Shown piece after piece: positions 1-5,574 of a DNA stretch of 8,875 nt. The notes beneath the pieces were generated by a model. That model did no database searches. It was not told the DNA's origin and was given only the letters and a program-made list of their open reading frames with translations. Source of the stretch: Bacillota bacterium (GTDB lineage: Bacteria > Bacillota > Desulfitobacteriia > Desulfitobacteriales > Desulfitobacteriaceae); the NCBI GenBank assembly GCA_023390635.1, contig JAEWCM010000182.1, forward strand, positions 1 to 8,875. The letters are read 5' to 3'. Position 1 is the stretch's first letter. Each line of letters begins with the position of its first letter. The translations under genes were made by a program, and so were the position numbers.

Positions 1-860
1 TAATTTTTCATTGTCCTCTTGACGGGGAGCACACCAGGAACGATGAAGGTGCTTTTATCGGTTTTTCCTTGCTTATGAACGAACTGAGAAAAGATTATAT
101 TACGATTAAACCTCTGTCAAAGACAGATTATACATTAACACCGGAAATCTATAACACTCTTCCTGTCTCTTACTTCAAGATTCGGGATACAGGGGTAGGG
201 TATACTCCGATTAATCCCACAGCACAGGCGGTAACCACTTATGACAGTTATATCAAGGTGAACAAATTTCACCCGTTTTTTGCCCAGTTTGTTGACCCGG
301 CCAATGCTGATGCGCCAAGCATCATGGCTTTCCGGGGAAGTTACTTCAATCAGAAGGAGAAGTTTTTTGTCAATCAATTTTCTGAAGCCACCCTCATTCA
401 TAACTATATTAATATTTTAGATTTTGATTACTACTATAACCTCTTTAAACCGGACATTGTACTGTTCGAAGTGGCCGAATATGCCGTAATTGACGACTAT
501 TTCCCTCAGGCCCAACTGGAAAGTGCAGAATTTCAACCTAACAGTTCTCAATTCAGTAATTTGCCTGAACGGGATTTTGCCCAGCTGGAGGATGGGGCAA
601 AGGTGGCTGCGGAAGCGAAGGATAACGAGAGTCCCTTGCAGGACATTTCCCTTACAGTGAGCGGGGGGCCAGTGAAGTACGCTTATGCCAAGATAGGTGA
701 TGAGTGGTATGATTTTAAGGTCGGTACAGATAAGGACGGACAGAAAATTGATATTACATTAAAGACAGAAGATATTCGTAAGGCAGATCAGATGGAGGTT
801 TTGCTGATATCTGAGGATAAAACGGCAAAGAGCACTATTACCCTTGATTTAAAAAAGTAG
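1..860 (+). CDS. AlgX/AlgJ-like SGNH O-acetyltransferase, C-terminal part (5' end outside window)
   Basis: The frame is open from the first bases of the window, so this is the 3' portion of a longer gene; the TTG at 69 and ATG at 75 have no ribosome site. Near the left edge it encodes D-G-E-H-T (21-35) followed by N-D-E-G-A-F, which resembles the D-T-H-W...G-A-F block carrying the catalytic Asp and His of AlgX/AlgJ proteins. About 103 codons later FRGSYF (Ser at 339-341) resembles the nucleophile-serine block, a spacing close to the His-Ser distance in AlgX. It continues into KPDIVLFEVAEY, the family's usual 'PDiVi.E..ER' strand. The last roughly 70 residues (from about 645) look beta-rich, possibly a small accessory domain. 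Members acetylate exported polysaccharides, normally beside an MBOAT membrane protein; any partner would lie upstream. Odd point: the motif is D-x-x-H without Trp, not D-x-H-W, so activity is uncertain. Family assignment rests on motifs only. Confidence 0.6.
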   Translation, partial: IFHCPLDGEHTRNDEGAFIGFSLLMNELRKDYITIKPLSKTDYTLTPEIYNTLPVSYFKIRDTGVGYTPINPTAQAVTTYDSYIKVNKFHPFFAQFVDPANADAPSIMAFRGSYFNQKEKFFVNQFSEATLIHNYINILDFDYYYNLFKPDIVLFEVAEYAVIDDYFPQAQLESAEFQPNSSQFSNLPERDFAQLEDGAKVAAEAKDNESPLQDISLTVSGGPVKYAYAKIGDEWYDFKVGTDKDGQKIDITLKTEDIRKADQMEVLLISEDKTAKSTITLDLKK

Positions 861-886
861 GAAATGTGAATTATGGTTGAACTGCA

Positions 887-936
887 GCTAAAGAATGCAT
901 GAGGAAAAGGGAAAGCATGTATTCTTTAGCGCTTTT
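887..936 (+). terminator. Rho-independent terminator after the AlgX-like gene
   Basis: Arms 887-901 and 916-930 (GCTAAAGAATGCAT against ATGTATTCTTTAGC, one G-T pair) form a 15-bp stem with a 14-nt purine-rich loop. A short T-run (GCTTTTCT) follows. It starts 27 bases after the stop codon and separates this gene from ychF. The T-tract is modest, so efficiency is uncertain. Confidence 0.65.
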
Positions 937-1088
937 CTATGTTGAAGAAGTTCTAAACATACCTTGCGAAAATGCTCGGTTTCTATTAACATAGTACTGT
1001 TATAGATAATAATGCCATTAAGAGGTATTTACTCTGGGTCAATGTTCCAGTGATAAGTTATTGCTGGATTCTATAAAAGTATAAAGAT
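937..1088 (+). other. Non-coding spacer upstream of ychF
   Basis: No convincing coding frame or RNA gene is visible. An AT-rich TATAGATAAT at 1001-1010 could serve as a -10 element, but I find no good -35 at 16-18 bases upstream. The ychF promoter is therefore not located with confidence. Confidence 0.3.
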
Positions 1089-1099
1089 GGGGGATACTC

Positions 1100-2200
1100 A
1101 TGACACTACATGCAGGAATTGTTGGTTTACCTAACGTTGGAAAATCTACTTTGTTTAATGCTATTACTAAAGCAGGGGCGGAGGCGGCCAATTATCCATT
1201 TTGCACGATTGATCCTAATGTAGGAATGGTACAGGTTCCAGATTACCGCCTGCAGGTTCTGGCTGATATGGTGCATCCCGGGAGGATTGTACCTGCATCG
1301 GTGGAGTTTGTCGATATTGCCGGATTAGTGAAAGGGGCCAGTCAAGGAGAAGGGCTGGGCAATAAATTTCTATCCCATATTCGGGAAGTGGATGCAATCG
1401 TTCATGTGGTCCGCTGCTTTGAGGATTCCAATGTGGTTCATGTAGAGGGAAATGTGAATCCTAAGCGTGATATCGAAACTATTGAACTGGAGCTTATTCT
1501 GTCTGATTTAGAAAGCGTGGAGAAGCGCAGAGAGCGTGTAGGGAAACTGTTGAAAGCAGGAGATAAAAAGGCTCAGGTGGAGGCACAGCTTCTGGAAAGA
1601 CTAAAGACGGCCTTTGATCAAGGGCAGGGAGCCCGTACCTTGGCCTATAGTGATGAGGAGCAGGAAGTCCTTAAAACCATGCCTCTTTTAAGCCTAAAGC
1701 CGGTACTCTATGCTGCCAATGTGGCTGAAGACAGCTTGAGTTCTGCAGACGATAATCCTTATGTGGCCATGGTGCGGGAAATCGCAGCGACAGAAGGTTC
1801 AGAGGTTGTGGTAATCTGCGCTAAGATTGAGGCGGAGATTGCTGAGTTGGAAGATGAAGAGAGAATCATGTTTTTGACGGACTTAGGCCTGGATGAATCG
1901 GGACTTGACCGCCTAATTAAGGCTGCCTTTCATCTTTTGGGATTGATGACATTCTTTACTGCCGGAGAGATGGAAGTTAAGGCGTGGACGATTAAACAGG
2001 GGACGAAGGCACCACAAGCGGCAGGAACGATTCATACCGACTTTGAAAAGGGGTTTATCCGGGCTGAAATTGCTGCTTATGAGGACTTTGTGGCTAATGG
2101 CGGATTGAACGGGGCCAGAGAGAAAGGGCTGGTCCGTCTGGAAGGCAAGGAATATGTGATGCACGATGGGGATATTACTCATTTCAGGTTTAACGTATAA
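1100..2200 (+). CDS. ychF: Ribosome-binding ATPase YchF (OLA1/Obg family)
   Basis: Full-length 366-residue P-loop protein of the Obg-related YchF/OLA1 family, which binds and hydrolyses ATP and associates with ribosomes; it is linked to stress responses and translation quality. Visible motifs: G1 GLPNVGKST (residues 9-17), G3 DIAGL (72-76) followed by the glycine-rich VKGAS...GEGLGN segment, and NVAE (207-210) in place of the NKxD guanine-specificity motif, the hallmark of ATP preference. A helical, charged coiled-coil-like region spans about 127-190, and a C-terminal TGS domain runs from about 280 to 366 (FFTAGEMEVKAW...DGDITHFRF). The ATG follows GGGGGA at 1089-1094. ychF directly before rpsF-ssb-rpsR is a conserved Firmicute order, as in Bacillus, but here rpsF has its own promoter. 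Confidence 0.97.
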   Translation: MTLHAGIVGLPNVGKSTLFNAITKAGAEAANYPFCTIDPNVGMVQVPDYRLQVLADMVHPGRIVPASVEFVDIAGLVKGASQGEGLGNKFLSHIREVDAIVHVVRCFEDSNVVHVEGNVNPKRDIETIELELILSDLESVEKRRERVGKLLKAGDKKAQVEAQLLERLKTAFDQGQGARTLAYSDEEQEVLKTMPLLSLKPVLYAANVAEDSLSSADDNPYVAMVREIAATEGSEVVVICAKIEAEIAELEDEERIMFLTDLGLDESGLDRLIKAAFHLLGLMTFFTAGEMEVKAWTIKQGTKAPQAAGTIHTDFEKGFIRAEIAAYEDFVANGGLNGAREKGLVRLEGKEYVMHDGDITHFRFNV

Positions 2201-2275
2201 ATGAATAATAAAATAATTTTGCAATTTTTGGTCACTGAAATTTAAAGCACCCAGGCATGATTTTTAATTAACATG

Positions 2276-2304
2276 TTGCATCAATTTTCGCCTAGTGCTA
2301 TAAT
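2276..2304 (+). promoter_or_regulatory. Sigma-A promoter for rpsF-ssb-rpsR
   Basis: TTGCAT (2276-2281), a 17-base spacer and a perfect TATAAT (2299-2304), with an extended -10 TG at 2296-2297. Transcription is expected to start near 2311, leaving a leader of about 70 bases before rpsF. This is the best promoter match in the window, fitting a highly expressed ribosomal protein operon. Confidence 0.85.
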
Positions 2305-2322
2305 ATTATTCTGTAAGTTTAT

Positions 2323-2366
2323 GACTTATATTTATCCCTGCTCTGCTTTGCAGGGCCGTCAGTCCG
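2323..2366 (+). promoter_or_regulatory. Candidate S6:S18 autoregulatory leader structure
   Basis: Arms CCCTGC (2336-2341) and GCAGGG (2350-2355) make a perfect 6-bp hairpin with an 8-nt loop. A lower stem GACT (2323-2326) with AGTC (2361-2364) closes an asymmetric internal loop whose 3' side is CCGTC (2356-2360). The S6:S18 protein complex is known to bind rpsF leaders through a hairpin carrying a conserved CCG next to the stem, mimicking its 16S rRNA site. This leader has the right place (just before rpsF) and a CCG in such a position. The identification is inferred from layout; no alignment was made. Confidence 0.45.
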
Positions 2367-2381
2367 AGGGGAGGTGCAAAT

Positions 2382-2669
2382 ATGAGAGCGTACGAAAATT
2401 TATTTATCATTCGGCCTGATCTGGATGATGAAACGGTTGCCGGTGTCGTGGACAGGCTGTCTGAGGTTGTGAACAGCAACGGAGGAGCAGACCTGAAGGT
2501 GGACAAATGGGGCAAACGTCGCTTAGCTTATGAAATTCAGGATTTCAATGAAGGCATTTATGTGTTGATGAATTTCAACGGCGAAGCTCGTACCGCGCAG
2601 GAATTGGAACGGATTATGAAAATTTCCGACCATGTCATGCGCTTCTTGACCACAGTTCAAGAAAGTTAA
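2382..2669 (+). CDS. rpsF: 30S ribosomal protein S6
   Basis: Complete 95-residue S6, of normal bacterial length. It starts with the family pattern MRAYENLFIIRPDLD and has the central KWGKRRLAYEI segment (about residues 42-52), followed by the second half of the alpha/beta fold ending in the basic MRFLTT strand. S6 binds S18 and sits on the platform of the small subunit near helices 22-23 of 16S rRNA. The start is set by GGGGAGG at 2368-2374, 7 bases before ATG. It is the first gene of a promoter-defined operon with ssb (27-base gap) and rpsR. No C-terminal glutamate tail, as found in E. coli S6, is present. Confidence 0.97.
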   Translation: MRAYENLFIIRPDLDDETVAGVVDRLSEVVNSNGGADLKVDKWGKRRLAYEIQDFNEGIYVLMNFNGEARTAQELERIMKISDHVMRFLTTVQES

Positions 2670-2696
2670 TTAAGAGAATAGTTTGGAGGGGTTAAC

Positions 2697-3107
2697 ATGT
2701 TAAATCGCGTCGTTTTGATTGGCCGGTTGACCAGGGACCCCGAATTGCGTTATACACCGAGTGGAGTGGCTGTGGCTAATTTTACTCTGGCTGTGGACCG
2801 TAATTTTAAGAATGCTCAAGGCGAACGAGAAGCGGATTTTATTCCTTGCGTTGTCTATCGCCAATTGGCCGAACTGTGTGCCAACTATCTGTCCAAAGGA
2901 AAATTGGCAGCAGTGGATGGACGGATTCAGATCCGGTCCTACGACGGTCAAGATGGGCAAAAACGGTGGGTCACAGAAGTTATCGCAGAGAATGTTCGGT
3001 TTTTAAGTCCGAAAGAGGGTGGAGGCAATCCTGGAGGATCTTCGATTCCTGGGGGAGCAGGCTCTTTTGGACATGAAGTAAGTTTGGATGATGATATCCC
3101 ATTCTGA
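2697..3107 (+). CDS. ssb: Single-stranded DNA-binding protein
   Basis: Complete 136-residue SSB. The N-terminal OB fold (about residues 1-105) contains the family motifs MLNRVVLIGRLTRDPELRYT, FTLAVDR (29-35), FIPCVVYRQLAE (48-59) and the GRIQIRSYDGQDG strand-loop (75-87). A short Gly-rich linker (about 108-125) leads to the acidic tip DDDIPF, which recruits repair and replication proteins. Position 54 is Tyr where E. coli and many homologues have a DNA-stacking Trp, a conservative aromatic swap. The linker is short, so the protein is smaller than the roughly 170-residue Bacillus SsbA. Ribosome site GGAGGGG (2685-2691) lies 5 bases before ATG. Placement between rpsF and rpsR is the classical bacterial order. 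Confidence 0.97.
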   Translation: MLNRVVLIGRLTRDPELRYTPSGVAVANFTLAVDRNFKNAQGEREADFIPCVVYRQLAELCANYLSKGKLAAVDGRIQIRSYDGQDGQKRWVTEVIAENVRFLSPKEGGGNPGGSSIPGGAGSFGHEVSLDDDIPF

Positions 3108-3317
3108 GCACTATAATTTTACTATAAAGAATATGGGACTGAAGCCAGCATTCAAGGCAAATTCACGATTCGAAACGTTCTAGAACGTAGATCATAAATA
3201 AGTCTACAAAGATGATTTTATGGTAACTATTTAGAGAAACTTCTAAATCGTGAGAAATAACGATATTAAGGTTCTTTTCGAAGGAAAAACCTTCTAAAAC
3301 GGGAAGGGGTTGATTAG
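3108..3317 (+). other. Long ssb-rpsR intergenic region with three inverted repeats
   Basis: About 210 bases separate ssb from rpsR. It holds a perfect 14-base palindrome ACGTTCTAGAACGT (3175-3188), a 7-bp hairpin ATTTAGA/TCTAAAT (3229-3235 with 3242-3248, 6-nt loop), and an interrupted hairpin AAGGTT/AACCTT (3268-3273 with 3288-3293) ending 24 bases before the rpsR start. None has the T-run of an intrinsic terminator. TTCTARA occurs three times (3179, 3241, 3292). I see no convincing internal promoter or small gene. Processing sites, leader regulation or a protein-binding palindrome are possible. Confidence 0.6.
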
Positions 3318-3548
3318 ATGAAACGTGAACGTGGTCGTCGGCCTCGGAAACGGGTATGCAGCTTCTGCATCGATAAAGTAGAGAATATTGAGTATAAAGA
3401 TGTGCATAAGTTGCGTAAATACGTTACGGAGCGTGGTAAGATTTTGCCTCGTCGTATTTCTGGAAACTGCGCGAAGCATCAGCGGCAAGTGACTGTGGCT
3501 ATTAAAAGAGCTCGCAGCATTGCTTTGTTGCCATATGTTGTTGATTAG
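3318..3548 (+). CDS. rpsR: 30S ribosomal protein S18, zinc-binding type
   Basis: Complete 76-residue S18, basic throughout. It begins MKRERGRRPRKR, followed by a zinc-ribbon-like pair C14-x2-C17 and C51-x2-H54, marking the zinc-binding (C+) form rather than the cysteine-free paralogue many bacteria induce under zinc limitation. Family signature segments IEYKDVHKLRKYV and ERGKILPRRISGNCAKHQR are intact. S18 pairs with S6 on the 30S platform. Ribosome site GGAAGGGG (3302-3309) is 8 bases before ATG. Its original terminator, starting 10 bases after the stop, is interrupted by the adjacent insertion sequence. Confidence 0.97.
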   Translation: MKRERGRRPRKRVCSFCIDKVENIEYKDVHKLRKYVTERGKILPRRISGNCAKHQRQVTVAIKRARSIALLPYVVD

Positions 3549-3558
3549 TCACAAAAGA

Positions 3559-3571
3559 GGAGCCGACAGGC
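3559..3571 (+). terminator. Left half of the rpsR terminator, split by the insertion sequence
   Basis: GGAG CCGACAGGC at 3559-3571 contains the 5' arm (GGAGCC) and loop (GACA) of a hairpin. Its 3' arm GGCTCC and T6 run now sit at 5304-5315, beyond the insertion sequence. Joining 3571 to 5307 rebuilds GGAGCC-GACA-GGCTCC-TTTTTT, a perfect intrinsic terminator. Only a weak 3-bp GCC/GGC stem remains at this side, so the terminator is probably non-functional. Confidence 0.8.
3563..3571. repeat. Left target-site duplication, CCGACAGGC
   Basis: Nine bases directly outside the left terminal inverted repeat, identical to 5298-5306 outside the right one. The match stops exactly at both ends: flanking bases differ (G before and G after here; C before and T after on the right). 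This is the expected product of staggered target cutting during transposition. Confidence 0.85.
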
Positions 3572-3586
3572 GAGGCCGCTGAAAAA
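3572..3586 (+). repeat. Left terminal inverted repeat of the IS
   Basis: GAGGCCGCTGAAAAA, matching the reverse complement of 5283-5297 at 14 of 15 positions. Similarity ends at 3587. An AAAAAC/GTTTTT hairpin (3582-3587 with 3593-3598) overlaps its inner edge. Confidence 0.85.
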
Positions 3587-3615
3587 CACATTGTTTTTTA
3601 AAGCCATTCTATAAG

Positions 3616-3659
3616 AAAACCAGAAGACGAGACAAATGGCCTTGGTCTTCTGGTTTTTT
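3616..3659. terminator. Strong bidirectional terminator inside the left end of the IS
   Basis: Arms AAAACCAGAAGAC (3616-3628) and GTCTTCTGGTTTT (3645-3657) form a perfect 13-bp stem with a 16-nt loop. T6 (3654-3659) ends the plus-strand reading and TTTTCTTAT follows on the minus strand. On the minus strand it should end the transposase transcript, whose stop is at 3714. On the plus strand it now lies 68 bases after the rpsR stop and may stand in for the disrupted native terminator. Confidence 0.85.
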
Positions 3660-3713
3660 CAGTTCTTAATCTGTCATAGCCCAGATAATTGCTCTATTCT
3701 TCACCCATTAAGG

Positions 3714-5168
3714 TTATAATCCTTTTAAATTAACAGCAAATATGGTGGTCGCCGCTTGTAGCTGCATACCCAATAGACCTGAGGCTGATGCAACATCATA
3801 CCCATGTCTATGCTTTAGTTCACTGTTTTTAGCCTCAATCTTGTAACGTTCTTTAGACTTTTCTTTGAAATATTCGCTCTCCTGAAATACAGCCTGCTCC
3901 TCATGCATGTGGTGTTTTATGGTTACAGAGTATGTTTTGGTTTTAGCTCCGTCTTTATAGCATCCTGCCTTGTAGGTGCAGTGTTTACATTTTTCTATGT
4001 CAAAAAAGTAGGATTCTACGGTTCCTGTTCCGTTCAGGGTATGTTTCTTCGGTCGAGTGCTTGTTTTTTTGAAGCTCATGTGGCCCGCCTGACAAACATA
4101 CATCTGGGCATCTTTATTAAATTCAAATCCATTGGGATTGGTCCGGTTTGATTCCTGGTGTGTTACTGTTTTACTCAATTTAGAAACCAGTTGGATGTTA
4201 TTTTCTTTCGTATAAGCGATGTTTTCTTTTTCGGAATAGGCTGCATCACCAATGACATCTCTAACGTCTATCCCTGCTTGCTCACTTTTCTTTACCAGCT
4301 CCTGAAGTTGCTTCCCGTCGTGCTTCTCTCCTGATGTGACCACAGCAGCGGTGATGATCCGTTCTTCCGTCATAGCCAGATGCGTTTTATATCCGAAAAA
4401 GGAGGTGTCTGCCGTTTTATGACCCACTTTTGCATCAGCATCCTGGGATATTAAGACCAATTGTTCACGGTCGTCCTCAACCAGTTCTTGTAGCATACTT
4501 AGTTTTTCTCTTATTGCAGGGTAGCTGGAAATGTGTTCAGTGTTTTCTATGACCCTGATTAGTTTTTGACAATAGTCCAGTTCATCTTCCAGTAAGCCAT
4601 TATTCACTTTCGGAGGGAATTGCTCTTTCATCGTTTCATCTATAGTATAGACTGCTTTACGTAAGCGCTTAGAATACTCAACTAATTGCTCCCGCGGTGA
4701 TTTCTGATGGTATCTCGCCTGGGTATGGGTAGAATCTACGATGATGGATTTGCTTTTTATGATGCCTTGTTTTAAGGCGATACTTACTGTTTTTTGGATC
4801 AATAGCTCCAGCAGGTTGGTATCTTTGAGCCGCAGCTTTCTGAATTTGGTCAGTGAACTGGCGTCAATCACTTCTTCTTCGGGGGTCATACCAAGGAAAT
4901 ATTTAAAGGACATATCGTATTTTGAGCGCTCTACCACATCAACATCTGAAATGTCAAAGATGCTTTTTAACAAGAGATATTTGAACATCCGTACAGGGTC
5001 TATGGCTCCTCTTCCGTTATTTTGAGAATAGACCTTGAGCAGTTCGTCATAGATAAAAGTAAAGTCCACCAATTCATTCATCTGTCGCAACTGATTATCT
5101 TTAGGGATGATTAAATCGTATATTCCCATATAGGGACTCAAAGATAGGCTTGTCTGTCTCTTTATCAT
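3714..5168 (-). CDS. IS1182-family DDE transposase
   Basis: Intact 484-residue transposase. The N-terminal DUF772-like domain (about residues 30-125) includes the DPVRMFKYLLLKSI and SSLTKFRKLRL segments. The RNase H-like DDE core has candidate catalytic residues D145 (IIVDSTHTQAR), D308 (VIGDAAYSE) and E445 (RYKIEAKNSELKHRHGYD). Between the second and third acidic residues lies a cysteine cluster (C359, C394, C397, C403), which is common in this family and probably binds zinc. ATG at 5168 is preceded on its own strand by GGGTGAG a few bases upstream. The enzyme cuts and rejoins DNA at the element's terminal repeats. No frameshift or premature stop is visible. The family call is strong; an exact ISfinder name is not possible here. 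Confidence 0.93.
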   Translation of the reverse strand: MIKRQTSLSLSPYMGIYDLIIPKDNQLRQMNELVDFTFIYDELLKVYSQNNGRGAIDPVRMFKYLLLKSIFDISDVDVVERSKYDMSFKYFLGMTPEEEVIDASSLTKFRKLRLKDTNLLELLIQKTVSIALKQGIIKSKSIIVDSTHTQARYHQKSPREQLVEYSKRLRKAVYTIDETMKEQFPPKVNNGLLEDELDYCQKLIRVIENTEHISSYPAIREKLSMLQELVEDDREQLVLISQDADAKVGHKTADTSFFGYKTHLAMTEERIITAAVVTSGEKHDGKQLQELVKKSEQAGIDVRDVIGDAAYSEKENIAYTKENNIQLVSKLSKTVTHQESNRTNPNGFEFNKDAQMYVCQAGHMSFKKTSTRPKKHTLNGTGTVESYFFDIEKCKHCTYKAGCYKDGAKTKTYSVTIKHHMHEEQAVFQESEYFKEKSKERYKIEAKNSELKHRHGYDVASASGLLGMQLQAATTIFAVNLKGL

Positions 5169-5211
5169 TTTCTCACCCGCTTGTCGCTTAAGTCATTGCT
5201 TTAATTGTATC

Positions 5212-5260
5212 AAAAAGAGAGCCGGTATTACTCATTTTTCTTTGTAATTCCGGCTCTTTT
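5212..5260. terminator. Bidirectional hairpin terminator upstream of the transposase
   Basis: Arms 5219-5231 (GAGCCGGTATTAC) and 5244-5256 (GTAATTCCGGCTC) pair over 13 positions with one T-T mismatch and a 12-nt loop. T4 follows on the plus strand, and A5 on the left gives T5 on the minus strand. Located between the right IS end and the transposase start, it could stop transcripts entering from outside and so keep transposase expression low, a known IS strategy. Confidence 0.65.
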
Positions 5261-5282
5261 ATTCCGAGGCTCAGAGTGCCAC

Positions 5283-5297
5283 TTTTTCAGTGGCCTC
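5283..5297 (-). repeat. Right terminal inverted repeat of the IS
   Basis: Reads inward as GAGGCCACTGAAAAA, with one difference from the left repeat. It overlaps a small subterminal hairpin GCCACT/AGTGGC (5278-5283 with 5289-5294) that has no exact counterpart at the left end. Confidence 0.85.
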
Positions 5298-5306
5298 CCG
5301 ACAGGC
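5298..5306. repeat. Right target-site duplication, CCGACAGGC
   Basis: Exact copy of 3563-3571. It is followed by TCC and six T (5307-5315), the remaining 3' arm and T-tract of the rpsR terminator that received the insertion. Confidence 0.85.
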
Positions 5307-5322
5307 TCCTTTTTTGTTGAGG

Positions 5323-5380
5323 GAATAAAGGTCTGTCCGAAATTCGGCAACGTTGCTCAATTTAAGACAGACCTTTATTC
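5323..5380. repeat. 15-bp perfect inverted repeat with nested palindromes
   Basis: GAATAAAGGTCTGTC (5323-5337) and GACAGACCTTTATTC (5366-5380) are exact reverse complements separated by 28 bases. The loop contains CCGAAATTCGG (5337-5347) and the perfect palindrome GCAACGTTGC (5347-5356). It lies 7 bases after the T-run of the old rpsR terminator. No T-run follows on either strand, so it is not a standard terminator. Role unknown: transcript stabiliser, protein-binding site or short mobile repeat. Confidence 0.7.
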
Positions 5381-5545
5381 GTTTGAGGAAGAGGGTCTTA
5401 CTCAGCGGCCAACTGACAACTTTAGAGAAAGTGGGGATATGGCACAATGAAGCATTATCTGGGAGGATATGTATGGATTTAGACCATCATTTAAGGAGAC
5501 TCCCTATTATGTAGTCTGAGTAAAGGTGAGAGAGCGTAAGGCTTT
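5381..5545 (+). other. Non-coding stretch upstream of the opuA promoter
   Basis: No recognisable gene. It contains an 8-base inverted repeat TTACTCAG (5398-5405) with CTGAGTAA (5516-5523) enclosing smaller stems: ACTTT/AAAGT, AATG/CATT, and GGGAG (5461-5465) with CTCCC (5500-5504). It also holds a 13-codon frame MDLDHHLRRLPIM (5473-5514) behind GGGAGG at 5461-5466. These could be a folded RNA or a leader peptide, but each signal is weak enough to arise by chance. I recognise no known riboswitch. Confidence 0.35.
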
Positions 5546-5574
5546 TTGACCTAGGACGAATAAAACTGTAAAAT
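5546..5574 (+). promoter_or_regulatory. Sigma-A promoter for the opuA operon
   Basis: TTGACC (5546-5551), 17-base spacer, TAAAAT (5569-5574), with TG immediately before the -10. Predicted start is near 5581. It lies wholly downstream of the IS, so the insertion should not have removed it. The left arm of a 21-bp inverted repeat begins inside the -10 element, suggesting control at the start site. Confidence 0.7.

Larger units (their letters stand above)
3572..5297 (-). mobile_element. Complete IS1182-family insertion sequence, 1726 bp
   Basis: Bounded by imperfect terminal inverted repeats, GAGGCCGCTGAAAAA at the left and GAGGCCACTGAAAAA read inward from the right (14 of 15 identical), with 9-bp direct repeats CCGACAGGC outside them. 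It carries one intact transposase gene on the minus strand. Size and gene content fit the IS1182 family. The left 140 bases hold a strong bidirectional terminator. The right 129 bases hold a second bidirectional hairpin that may shield the transposase from outside transcription. The precise direct repeats and intact frame point to a fairly recent insertion that could still be active. Family naming is from the protein; I cannot match it to a named element. Confidence 0.88.

Noticed and set aside
69..77. TTG at 69 or ATG at 75 as the real start of the first gene
   Set aside because: There is no ribosome site, the frame is open to the window edge, and family-like residues (D-G-E-H-T...N-D-E-G-A-F) are encoded upstream of it.
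3175..3188. The 14-base palindrome as a LexA (SOS) box
   Set aside because: The Gram-positive box is GAAC-N4-GTTC; here the order is GTTC-TA-GAAC, so it does not match. No SOS gene other than ssb is adjacent.
3553..5316. Longer terminal inverted repeats that include GGAGCC and the flanking A/T runs
   Set aside because: The outer similarity comes from the target being a terminator palindrome. The CCGACAGGC part is a direct repeat, not an inverted one, so the true IS ends are 3572 and 5297.
5205..5450. Plus-strand open frame of about 81 codons across the right IS end
   Set aside because: It runs through the IS hairpin, the terminal repeat, the target duplication and the 15-bp inverted repeat, so it is an accident of non-coding structure.
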